Shown here piece after piece: positions 1 to 5,985 of a stretch of DNA of 20,217 nt. The first letter of the stretch is position 1; each line of letters opens with the position of its first letter. The position numbers were made by a program, and so were the translations under genes. The stretch comes from an uncultured Blautia sp. (GTDB lineage: Bacteria; Bacillota; Clostridia; Lachnospirales; Lachnospiraceae): NCBI GenBank assembly GCA_900543715.1, contig UQSX01000054.1, forward strand, positions 1 through 20,217, written 5' to 3'. The notes under the pieces were generated by a model. It made no database searches and was not told where the DNA came from. It saw only the letters and a program-made list of their open reading frames with translations.

Positions 1-2
1 TG

Positions 3-398
3 GCGCCTTTGTCTGTTCAGATATTTTCTTATACCAGAAATGAGGCGAAAAAGACAGGAAAGAAGGCAGAGAAACAAGAGCAGACAGCTGTATCTAAGGT
101 GCGCCGGACACTGGAAAAGAAGATTGAAGAAGAAAGAGTAAAAGCGGAGAAGGACCAGGAGATCGTTCTTCCAAAAGAAACTCAGAAGAAACTGGAAACT
201 TCCAAGAAAGAGCCAGAAAAGCTGGAGACCAGCAAGAAAGAGCCAGAAAAGCTGGAGACCAGTAAGAAGGGACCGGAAAAATTAGAGACAAGTAAGGAAG
301 AAACATATAAAACAGAGGCGGAGAAAAAAGTACCGGAGAAGAAAAAAGCTTCTGGTAAAAAAACTGGGACAAGGTCCAGAGGAACTACGAAAAAATAG
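3..398 (+). CDS. C-terminal part of a protein with a Lys/Glu-rich repeat tail (5' end outside window)
   Basis: The frame is open from the first bases of the window. The TTG at position 9 has no ribosome binding site, so the true start is almost certainly upstream and only the last ~130 residues are seen. After a short non-repetitive stretch (SVQIFSYTR) the chain becomes almost wholly charged. It contains four copies of a 10-residue unit of the form KLETSKKEPE and ends in a basic KKASGKKTGTRSRGTTKK tail. Such a region should be disordered or helical and highly soluble. Basic tails of this kind occur on nucleic-acid- or envelope-binding proteins, but nothing here identifies the folded part. No signal peptide or membrane segment is visible. 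I do not recognise the family. Confidence 0.7.
   Translation, partial: APLSVQIFSYTRNEAKKTGKKAEKQEQTAVSKVRRTLEKKIEEERVKAEKDQEIVLPKETQKKLETSKKEPEKLETSKKEPEKLETSKKGPEKLETSKEETYKTEAEKKVPEKKKASGKKTGTRSRGTTKK
189..308 (+). repeat. Four in-frame 30-bp tandem repeats coding a 10-aa charged unit
   Basis: Units at 189-218, 219-248, 249-278 and 279-308 encode KLETSKKEPE, KLETSKKEPE, KLETSKKGPE and KLETSKEETY. The first two are identical in protein but differ at synonymous positions. The last unit is degenerate. The 30-bp period keeps the frame, so copy number can change by slippage or recombination without breaking the gene. Confidence 0.9.
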
Positions 399-417
399 TT
401 AAATAGAATTACAGGGA

Positions 418-474
418 GAGGGGCTTTTGCAGAATAAATCTTAAAAATAAAAAGGAATTCTGCAACAGTCCCTT
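418..474. terminator. Long imperfect hairpin between the Lys-rich gene and mscS
   Basis: The arm at 418-435 (core TTGCAGAAT, 427-435) pairs with 457-474 (ATTCTGCAA followed by CAGTCCCTT). There is one mismatch and two G-T pairs, with a ~21-nt A-rich loop. Only a short T run follows on the plus strand, so it may be a terminator, possibly bidirectional, or an RNA-processing or dispersed hairpin element. The similar string GGGGTTTTTTGCAGA occurs just after mscS. Confidence 0.5.
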
Positions 475-514
475 TCTATGCGAAAGGAAACAAGGAAAGG
501 GAAACATAAAGACT

Positions 515-1390
515 ATGAACATTTTTTTATCAGAAACGCTGGAATTTGAAAGTATCAGCGACTTCTTTCACCACTATTTTACCTGGGCTTTCTGGGAAAA
601 GCAGCTCCCGGTCATCGGAACCTTTGTGGGCAGAGTGATCCTGGCTATTGTAGTTTACATTGTAGCCAGTAAACTGATCCAGAAACTTACCAGATTTATT
701 GTAGCTTCCATGCGAAAGGCAAATGTGGATACGGGAGTGACCCAGTTTGTTTCATCAGTGGTGAAGGCGGCACTGTACTGCCTGCTGGTAGTATCCATTG
801 CTACCAGCTTCGGGGTGAAAGAATCTTCCATTGCTGCATTAGTTGCTTCTGGTGGTGTTGCCATTGGTCTGGCCCTCCAGGGAGGTCTATCCAATTTGGC
901 CGGAGGTGTTATTATCTTGGCACTAAAGCCTTTTGTGGTGGGAGATTATATTATTGAGAATACAGATAAGCAGGAAGGAACTGTAGTCAGGATTGATTTG
1001 TTTTATACCACACTTTCTACAGTAGACAACCGCCGGATCACGATCCCAAACGGAACGCTTACCAGTGCAAGTATTGTAAATGTAACTGCCCAGGATAAGC
1101 GGCAGCTGGATCTGAAAGTTCAGATTTCCTACAGCTCGGATCTTAAAAAGGCAAAAGGAATCTTGGAGAACATGCTTTATGGGGAAGCCTGTATTTTACA
1201 TGATGACGGAATCCAGGTTTTTGTAGATCAGCTTGCAGCAGACGGGGTAGTGCTTGGACTCAGAGCCTGGGTAGGATCTGATGATTACTGGCCTACCAGA
1301 TGGAAATTAAATGAAAAGATTAAGCTGACATTTGACGAAGAAGGTATTGAACTGCCATATACTCAGATGGATGTGCATATAAAACAATAG
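515..1390 (+). CDS. mscS: Small-conductance mechanosensitive channel, MscS family
   Basis: This is a 291-residue protein of classic short MscS length. A short N-terminal extension is followed by hydrophobic segments at about 33-55 and 80-100. The pore helix TM3 follows with Gly/Ala-rich packing (ASGGVAIGLALQGG, 111-124, and NLAGGVIILALKPF, 127-140). The beta-domain motif IPNG (177-180) and the C-terminal GIELPYTQ signature match the family. The channel opens under membrane tension to release osmolytes during hypo-osmotic shock and acts as a heptamer in the cytoplasmic membrane. The start is supported by an AAGGAAAGGG purine tract about 10 nt upstream. The gene is monocistronic: a hairpin precedes it and a separate promoter-like sequence follows it. 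Confidence 0.95.
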   Translation: MNIFLSETLEFESISDFFHHYFTWAFWEKQLPVIGTFVGRVILAIVVYIVASKLIQKLTRFIVASMRKANVDTGVTQFVSSVVKAALYCLLVVSIATSFGVKESSIAALVASGGVAIGLALQGGLSNLAGGVIILALKPFVVGDYIIENTDKQEGTVVRIDLFYTTLSTVDNRRITIPNGTLTSASIVNVTAQDKRQLDLKVQISYSSDLKKAKGILENMLYGEACILHDDGIQVFVDQLAADGVVLGLRAWVGSDDYWPTRWKLNEKIKLTFDEEGIELPYTQMDVHIKQ

Positions 1391-1442
1391 GGGTTTTTTG
1401 CAGATTCTGCTTTATAGAGAATTTATAATTTTTAAGATTCCA

Positions 1443-1480
1443 GAAATACTTTTTCGAAATACTTGGTGTTAGAATATACT
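1443..1480 (+). promoter_or_regulatory. Candidate promoter with a direct repeat before the flavodoxin gene
   Basis: TTTCGA (1452-1457), a 17-nt spacer and TATACT (1475-1480) form a weak -35 and a good -10. Two copies of GAAATACTT (1443-1451 and 1456-1464, 13 nt apart) overlap the -35 and could bind a regulator. The regulator is unknown. Confidence 0.4.
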
Positions 1481-1518
1481 TCAGGACAAATTATCAGATA
1501 TCAGGAAGGAAGAGTGAA

Positions 1519-2052
1519 ATGAGAACACAGGTACTCTATAAAAGCAGAACGGGCAACACAGAGAAGCTGGCAAAAGCCATTTTTGAAGCAATACCCGGAA
1601 AAAATAAAGATATTGCTCCGTTTCAGGGACAGACAGACTATGATATGGGAGATATATACTTCATAGGATTCTGGACAGACCGGGGAAGTGCCAGCATGGA
1701 TGTGCTGGACTATCTGGGAAGCCTTCAGGGAAAGCGGATCGCACTTTTCGGTACCTGCGGTATGGGCCAGAGTCCAGACTACTATAAAAAGATCGAAGAT
1801 AATATACGGGTTTTTATAGAGAATGATAATGAATATATGGGAGCCTATATCTGCCAGGGAAAGATGCCGATGACTGTAAGGGAAAAATATGAGCATATGA
1901 AGAATTCCAGCAATAAGAAGCAGGTGGAGGCTATGATTCAGAATTTTGATATGGCGATGCTTCATCCTGATGAACAGGATCTTCAGGGAGCGAGGAAATT
2001 TGTAAAAGAAGTCTTTGAAAAAATAGAGAAAGAAGAGCAGGATAATGGATAA
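1519..2052 (+). CDS. Flavodoxin-like FMN electron carrier (BilS-like)
   Basis: This 177-residue protein has the flavodoxin FMN phosphate-binding loop SRTGNT at residues 9-14, directly after the first beta strand. Further aromatic and loop regions follow (FIGFWTDRGSAS, FGTCGMG) as expected of the flavin-binding fold. The family carries one or two electrons to partner reductases in the cytoplasm. The C-terminal HPDEQDLQGARKF stretch recalls the flavodoxins that NCBI labels BilS, partners of the bilirubin reductase BilR. No BilR-type old-yellow-enzyme gene lies beside it here, so that role is not claimed. The start ATG has a GGAAGGAAGAG site 5-12 nt upstream. The gene overlaps the next one by 8 nt, which points to co-translation. 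Confidence 0.88.
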   Translation: MRTQVLYKSRTGNTEKLAKAIFEAIPGKNKDIAPFQGQTDYDMGDIYFIGFWTDRGSASMDVLDYLGSLQGKRIALFGTCGMGQSPDYYKKIEDNIRVFIENDNEYMGAYICQGKMPMTVREKYEHMKNSSNKKQVEAMIQNFDMAMLHPDEQDLQGARKFVKEVFEKIEKEEQDNG

Positions 2053-2461
2053 GTTAAAAGAAAAGCTTTCAAGATTTATGTATGGACGCTATGGAAGTGA
2101 CCGACTGAATATATTTATGGTAATCGTGCTTCTGGTCTGCGCAGTGATTAATCTCTTTGTGCGGACCGGATATTTCAGCGTCCTTCTCACTTCATGGGAA
2201 TTTCTGCTGCTGATACTGATTTATTACCGGATGTTTTCTAAAAATATCAGTAAAAGATATGCAGAAAATCAGAAGTATCTGGAGCTGGAAAATAAGGTGA
2301 AAAGATTTTTCGGGAAACAGAAATACATACAGGAACAGAGAAAAGACTTTCATATCTATACCTGCCCTCAGTGCAGACAGAAGATTCGGATTCCCAGAGG
2401 AAAAGGGAAGATCAGTATCCGCTGTCCGAAATGCGGAGCAGAATTTGTGAAAAAAAGTTAA
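2045..2461 (+). CDS. Small membrane protein with C-terminal zinc ribbon
   Basis: This 138-residue protein has two membrane helices at about 22-40 and 45-62 separated by a short loop. A basic, partly coiled linker follows (65-102). It ends in a compact zinc ribbon, CPQC (107-110) and CPKC (127-130), preceding a lysine tail. The layout predicts a membrane anchor presenting a Zn-binding knob to the cytoplasm. The start lies inside the end of the flavodoxin gene (8-nt overlap), so the two are translationally coupled and may work together. The redox or regulatory partner is unknown and no enzymatic motif is present. It ends just before a strong terminator. Confidence 0.85.
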   Translation: MDKLKEKLSRFMYGRYGSDRLNIFMVIVLLVCAVINLFVRTGYFSVLLTSWEFLLLILIYYRMFSKNISKRYAENQKYLELENKVKRFFGKQKYIQEQRKDFHIYTCPQCRQKIRIPRGKGKISIRCPKCGAEFVKKS

Positions 2462-2500
2462 GGTTATAGGTTAATGCCGATTTTGATGTTCCGATCAGCA

Positions 2501-2567
2501 AAAAAAGACCATTTCCTGAGATGCAGGCTTATATTAAGGCCTTGATCTTTAAGAAATGGTCTTTTTT
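2501..2567 (+). terminator. Intrinsic terminator of the flavodoxin/zinc-ribbon operon
   Basis: A perfect 15-bp stem is formed by AAAAAAGACCATTTC (2501-2515) and GAAATGGTCTTTTTT (2553-2567), with a ~37-nt loop and a terminal T run. The A tract on the left arm makes it potentially bidirectional. Confidence 0.85.
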
Positions 2568-2580
2568 GTACTGTTTATAA

Positions 2581-2737
2581 GCTTAAAAAGTTTTATCCGG
2601 GAGATTTTTATCTGAGCCGTTCATATACAGGCGGTTGTGAGGAATATTACTGCCATACCCTTTCCCGCTGCATCATCAGCAATCTGAATCCGAAATGTCT
2701 TTTGTCAGATATTTTAGCAAGAGAATTAAAAATGTGA
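2581..2737 (+). pseudogene. Probable relic of the C-terminal end of an IS66-family transposase
   Basis: An open frame without a start or ribosome binding site ends at TGA 2735-2737. The readable part includes FYLSRSYTGGCEE (from 2606), then LSRCIISNLNPKCLLSDIL. The pattern of an S-x-x-G-G motif, a helix with Leu and Cys, N-x-N-P, and L-x-D-x-L matches my memory of the small C-terminal helical domain of IS66 transposases. Nothing of the DDE catalytic domain, the IS66 accessory orfs or inverted repeats is visible, so this would be a deletion remnant of about 45-50 codons. The rest of the 2568-2756 gap holds nothing else I can recognise. The call rests on pattern recall, not on an alignment. Confidence 0.42.
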
Positions 2738-2756
2738 AATTCGTGAAAATCACAAG

Positions 2757-2785
2757 TTGCAAAATGCGAAAATATAAGGTATTGT
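2757..2785 (+). promoter_or_regulatory. Candidate promoter of the HD-domain gene
   Basis: TTGCAA (2757-2762), a 17-nt spacer and TATTGT (2780-2785), about 45 nt before the chosen GTG start. The -10 is weak, but the spacing is right and the region is A-rich. Confidence 0.4.
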
Positions 2786-2828
2786 TAAATCAGATAAAAA
2801 GATGTCCTTCAGAAAAGGAGTGGTCAGG

Positions 2829-3245
2829 GTGATAGAGGAAGCGAAAAAACTTGCCGAAAAGTATCTTGATGAGAAAACCTACCAGCATTCAGAGAGAGTA
2901 GCCAGGTATACAGAACAGAACCGTATGATACCGGAACACCTGCGGGAGAGGTGTATTGCCCTGGCCTGGATTCATGATATATGGGAGGATTCTGACTGCG
3001 GGACAGCAGAGATACTTGCCCTGGATGAAACCAGGAGGCTGGTAAAGTATATGAATTACATCACTCATGGGAAAAATGAAGAATCCTATGAGGACTACAT
3101 AATCTCTATCAAAAATGCCCAGACCATTTATCCGGAGGTATGGTGGGTGAAGCTGGCAGATATGAAAGATCATCTAAGCCAGCGGGATACTCTGACCGAA
3201 AGACTTAAGAACAAATATTCTAAGGCATTGGCGATTCTTTTGTGA
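2829..3245 (+). CDS. HD-domain phosphohydrolase-like protein
   Basis: This 138-residue protein carries the metal-binding pattern of the HD superfamily. It has H20 in a YQHSERVA helix, the H49-D50 doublet in AWIHDIWED, and D111 in KLADMKDHL. The size and the HSERVA...IHD...KLAD order resemble small SpoT/MESH1-type HD hydrolases acting on nucleotides such as (p)ppGpp, but the substrate cannot be read from sequence. I chose the GTG at 2829 because AAAAGGAG (2813-2820) lies 8 nt upstream. The in-frame ATG at 2802 has no such site and would place that site inside the gene. It is a single-gene unit between an IS-like relic and a tRNA gene. Confidence 0.82.
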   Translation: MIEEAKKLAEKYLDEKTYQHSERVARYTEQNRMIPEHLRERCIALAWIHDIWEDSDCGTAEILALDETRRLVKYMNYITHGKNEESYEDYIISIKNAQTIYPEVWWVKLADMKDHLSQRDTLTERLKNKYSKALAILL

Positions 3246-3254
3246 AAGAAATTC

Positions 3255-3283
3255 TTGACATATCTTTAAAAATCCAGTAAAAT
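3255..3283 (+). promoter_or_regulatory. Promoter of the tRNA-Thr gene
   Basis: A perfect TTGACA -35 (3255-3260), a 17-nt spacer and TAAAAT (3278-3283) lie 18 nt before the tRNA 5' end. It is the most consensus-like promoter in the window, as expected for a stable RNA. Confidence 0.9.
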
Positions 3284-3301
3284 CAATTCTTGCAGAGAAT
3301 T

Positions 3302-3374
3302 GCTGAAATAGCTCAGTTGGTAGAGCACTTCACTCGTAATGAAGGGGTCGTGGGTTCGAGTCCCATTTTCAGCT
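3302..3374 (+). tRNA. tRNA-Thr (anticodon CGT)
   Basis: The cloverleaf can be drawn by hand. The acceptor GCTGAAA (3302-3308) pairs with TTTCAGC (3367-3373), with discriminator T3374. The D stem is GCTC/GAGC. The anticodon stem CTTCA/TGAAG encloses the loop CTCGTAA with anticodon CGT at 3335-3337, and the T loop is GGTTCGAGTCC. It reads ACG codons. The 3' CCA is not encoded and must be added. It has its own promoter and terminator. No phage or island boundary is seen at its 3' end. Confidence 0.97.
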
Positions 3375-3380
3375 TATCCG

Positions 3381-3427
3381 GGGAAATGGCTGTGATCCGC
3401 TTGCAGGATTGCAGCCATTTCCCTTTA
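3381..3427 (+). terminator. Intrinsic terminator of tRNA-Thr
   Basis: A 12-bp stem GGGAAATGGCTG (3381-3392) / CAGCCATTTCCC (3412-3423) is followed by TTTAT. An inner ATCC/GGAT pair extends the hairpin across the loop. Confidence 0.9.
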
Positions 3428-3476
3428 TACATGACAATATGCAGCCGGCAGAGCGAGTTATCTATTTCGAACCATT

Positions 3477-3506
3477 TTGCAGGTGAATTTAGCCAGGATG
3501 TATAAA
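3477..3506 (+). promoter_or_regulatory. Candidate promoter of the MoxR-vWA operon
   Basis: TTGCAG (3477-3482), an 18-nt spacer and TATAAA (3501-3506), about 100 nt before the lipoprotein start. GCATGC occurs twice downstream (near 3518 and 3545) in the leader. No riboswitch is recognised. Confidence 0.45.
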
Positions 3507-3519
3507 AATCCGGTCAAGC

Positions 3520-3615
3520 ATGCATACTGTACTCAGATACAATGGCATGCAAAATGCTGAGGCGTATAGAAATGCAGAAGTACACATAAAACTGCAGGAC
3601 GGAAAGGATTTATGA
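3520..3615 (+). CDS. Possible 31-aa leader ORF before the lipoprotein gene
   Basis: An ATG-initiated ORF of 31 codons (MHTVLRYNGMQ...KLQDGKDL) ends in an ATGA overlap with the next start. There is no convincing ribosome binding site and I recognise no family. The overlap could be chance, or the ORF could couple translation into the operon. Confidence 0.2.
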   Translation: MHTVLRYNGMQNAEAYRNAEVHIKLQDGKDL

Positions 3616-3758
3616 TGAAAATAAGAATTGGGATAATGCTGCTGCTTTTGGCAGTTCTGGGAACTGCTTTTACAGGCTGTAACGAGAAGGAAGAAGAGGA
3701 CAATCTGGAACTGGTATGGGAGTTAGAATCAGATAAAGGACGGGATACATATGTGTGA
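3612..3758 (+). CDS. Small lipoprotein, 48 aa, heading the MoxR-vWA operon
   Basis: A short gene with a good GGAAAGGA site 4 nt before the first of two adjacent ATGs. The product starts MMKIRIGIMLLLLAVLGTAFTGC: a lysine and arginine, a hydrophobic core, then a lipobox ending in Cys23. The -3 residue is Phe rather than the usual Leu. After cleavage only 26 acidic residues would remain (NEKEEED...), so it would be a lipid-anchored acidic peptide on the outer face of the membrane. Its end overlaps the next start by 8 nt (ATG at 3751), which strongly supports translation and co-expression. It could be a truncated relic of a longer lipoprotein, but the overlap argues for retention. Confidence 0.65.
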   Translation: MMKIRIGIMLLLLAVLGTAFTGCNEKEEEDNLELVWELESDKGRDTYV

Positions 3759-4584
3759 GACTAAAGAGAATAGGGGTTCCCTGCCTTCTTATGCCTGGTC
3801 TCCCTGGAAGGAGGGCAGGAGCAAAGAGGAGCAGAGAGAGCTTCAGGAGATCCAGGAGATCCGGATTCCCGACGGGGTCCGGGAGCTGGGGAATTATACT
3901 TTTTACGGATGCAGGAATCTGATGACTTTGGAAATGACAGATTCTGTGAAAACTATTGGGGGCGGTTCTTTTACCGGCTGCGGCGCCCTGCGGAAACTTC
4001 ATATGCTTATGGAGCCGGGGGGAACCTCTTGTATCCGGGATGTGGTCAGTGAAACTTTCCATGAAGTCTATGTTTCCATCAGGTTTCGGAACAGCAGTGA
4101 GGGAGCAGAGCTGATCTTCCCGGAATATTATGAGGAAGGAGTGGAGAACACTCCAGCAAGGATCCTGGAAACCCATTATCATGGCTGCGGCTACAAATAC
4201 CGCCAGTGCTTTCTGGAAAAGAAAGTGGATTACCAGGGGTATGACCGGCTGTTTTATCTGGCAAAGATCAATGAAAAACCGGAGATCCTCCTTCCCATGG
4301 CTATGGGAAGGCTGCTCTGGCCCTGGGATCTTGGCAGTCAGGCAGAGGAAGAGTATCTGGAATATATTAAAGAACATGTGCTGGAATGCGGTCTTTATTA
4401 TATGGAACAGGAAGAGTGGAACCGGGCCTTTTCTTATCTTGGACAGAGAAATCTGTGGACGGAGAAGGCCATGGATCGGGTGATCCAGGAAGTTTCCGGC
4501 AAAGGAAGGGTGGAGATAGTCAGCTATCTCATGGAAGAGAAGCGGAGACTGTTTGCAAAACGAAAGAGAACTTTTGACCTATAG
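3751..4584 (+). CDS. Leucine-rich repeat (BspA-type) protein of the MoxR-vWA operon
   Basis: This 277-residue protein has no signal peptide and is likely cytoplasmic. Residues 38-84 hold two LRR_5/BspA-type repeats (IRIPDGVRELGNYTFYGCRN and the following EMTDSVKTIGGGSFTGCG), the usual I-P-x-x-V-x-x-I-x-x-x-A-F-x-x-C pattern. The middle is not assigned. The C-terminal helices (KGRVEIVSYLMEEKRR, ~251-266) resemble the ankyrin-like ending seen on other Lachnospiraceae LRR proteins. The AAAGGACGGG site 7-14 nt upstream supports the start. It overlaps the lipoprotein gene and lies 12 nt before the vWA gene. Its likely role is a protein-binding adaptor or substrate-recognition factor for the ATPase machine, which is inference from context. 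Confidence 0.8.
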   Translation: MCETKENRGSLPSYAWSPWKEGRSKEEQRELQEIQEIRIPDGVRELGNYTFYGCRNLMTLEMTDSVKTIGGGSFTGCGALRKLHMLMEPGGTSCIRDVVSETFHEVYVSIRFRNSSEGAELIFPEYYEEGVENTPARILETHYHGCGYKYRQCFLEKKVDYQGYDRLFYLAKINEKPEILLPMAMGRLLWPWDLGSQAEEEYLEYIKEHVLECGLYYMEQEEWNRAFSYLGQRNLWTEKAMDRVIQEVSGKGRVEIVSYLMEEKRRLFAKRKRTFDL

Positions 4585-4596
4585 GAGAGAGAAAAT

Positions 4597-5985
4597 ATGG
4601 CCAGGGAAATGGAAAAGAGAATAGAGGATGTCTGCAGCAGGATTCTTATATCTTCCAGAAATGAACTCTATATCCATCTGCGTTTCTTTGATGTGGCACT
4701 GTCAGCCTTTACATATGTGATGGGAGAACAGAATGGAGAACTGGGTACCGACGGCGTGGGAATTTATTATGATCCCGGGTATCTGGGCGGCCTTTACCGC
4801 CAGGGACGGCGGGAAGTGAACCGGGTTTATCTTCATATGATGCTCCACTGTCTTTTTTCCCATCTGTGGAAAAAGGTGAGGATCCGAAAGAAGATGGCAG
4901 CTAAGGCTCTTGGTATTTCCAGAGAAGATGGAGAAAACAGACAAGAGGATCTGACGGATATCCTCTGGGATCTGGCCTGTGATATCAGTGTGGAATCTAT
5001 TATTGACGGCCAGGCTCTCCACTGTGTGAGAAAGCCTATGTCCAGAGAACGGAAAAATCTCTATGCCAGTCTCAGAAAGAAAAGGAAAACCCTGAATGCA
5101 GAAGGAGTTTTTGAAGAGCTGGTGAAAATGCAGCCTTCCCTAGAGAAGGCAATTCTCTGGGAAAGGGAATTTCACTGTGACGACCACAGCCTCTGGAAGG
5201 GAGGAAGGAAGAATCCTCCCTTCCAGAGGCCGGAGAAAAACTGGGAGGATATCCGGGACCGTATGGAAACAGAGATGGAAACCTTTGGACAGGATATGGC
5301 CCGGGGCCAGGCCGGCCTGAAGGAACAGATCAAGGCAGAAAACCGGGACACCAGAGACTACCGGCGGTTTCTCAGCAAGTTTGCAGTGCTGCGGGAAGAG
5401 CAGATGGTGGATCCAGATAGCTTTGATTATATTTTTTACAGCTACGGCATGTCCCTTTACGGAAATATGCCTCTCCTGGAACCTCAGGAGACCCGGGAAG
5501 TGAAAAAGATCCAGGATTTTGTCATCGCCATTGACACTTCCATGTCCTGTTCCGGAGAACTGGTCCGGGGATTTTTAAGAGAAACCTATTCCGTGCTCCG
5601 GGAGCAGGAATGCTTTTTCAGGAGAATGCAGATCCATGTGATCCAGTGTGACGAGAGGATCCACAGTGACCGGCTGATCACCAGCCAGGAAGAACTGAAA
5701 GAATATATGGAAAACCTGGAGCTTGCAGGAAAGGGCGGGACAGATTTTCGTCCGGTGTTTCAATACATTCAGGAAAAACAGAGAAAAGGAGAACTCAGGG
5801 GATTAAAGGGGCTCTTGTATTTTACAGACGGAAAAGGAATCTTCCCGGAGCGTATGCCTCCCTATGATGTGGCCTTTCTGCTGATGCAGAAGGAATATGA
5901 AGAGATCCAAGTGCCCTGCTGGGCCATGAAGCTGTATCTGGATGAGGAAGAACTTTTAGAGAGGAACGAGAGGACAGAAGAATGA
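4597..5985 (+). CDS. DUF2201-type protein: metallopeptidase-like N-terminus plus vWA domain
   Basis: This is a 462-residue protein. The N-terminal domain contains H80-M-M-L-H84-x4-H89, placed where the zincin-like HExxH helix of DUF2201 proteins is expected, but without the catalytic Glu. A charged linker (145-260) follows, then a C-terminal von Willebrand A domain with an intact MIDAS: D313-T-S315-M-S317 (AIDTSMS), T382 (GKGGTDF) and D411 (YFTDGKG). Such proteins pair with MoxR AAA+ ATPases, which remodel partners through the metal-bound vWA domain. The start has an AGGAGAGAG site. The gene overlaps the MoxR gene by 4 nt (ATGA), as in coupled MoxR-vWA modules. A second possibility is a structural rather than peptidase role for the N-terminal fold. 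Confidence 0.88.
   Translation: MAREMEKRIEDVCSRILISSRNELYIHLRFFDVALSAFTYVMGEQNGELGTDGVGIYYDPGYLGGLYRQGRREVNRVYLHMMLHCLFSHLWKKVRIRKKMAAKALGISREDGENRQEDLTDILWDLACDISVESIIDGQALHCVRKPMSRERKNLYASLRKKRKTLNAEGVFEELVKMQPSLEKAILWEREFHCDDHSLWKGGRKNPPFQRPEKNWEDIRDRMETEMETFGQDMARGQAGLKEQIKAENRDTRDYRRFLSKFAVLREEQMVDPDSFDYIFYSYGMSLYGNMPLLEPQETREVKKIQDFVIAIDTSMSCSGELVRGFLRETYSVLREQECFFRRMQIHVIQCDERIHSDRLITSQEELKEYMENLELAGKGGTDFRPVFQYIQEKQRKGELRGLKGLLYFTDGKGIFPERMPPYDVAFLLMQKEYEEIQVPCWAMKLYLDEEELLERNERTEE

Noticed and set aside
189..308. Repeat block as a CRISPR array
   Set aside because: The units are tandem without spacers, coding and in frame.
2802..2828. ATG at 2802 as start of the HD-domain gene
   Set aside because: No ribosome binding site upstream, while AAAAGGAG lies just before the in-frame GTG at 2829.
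3290..3505. 71-aa ORF covering the tRNA region on the plus strand
   Set aside because: It overlaps the full tRNA-Thr gene and its terminator and has no ribosome binding site.
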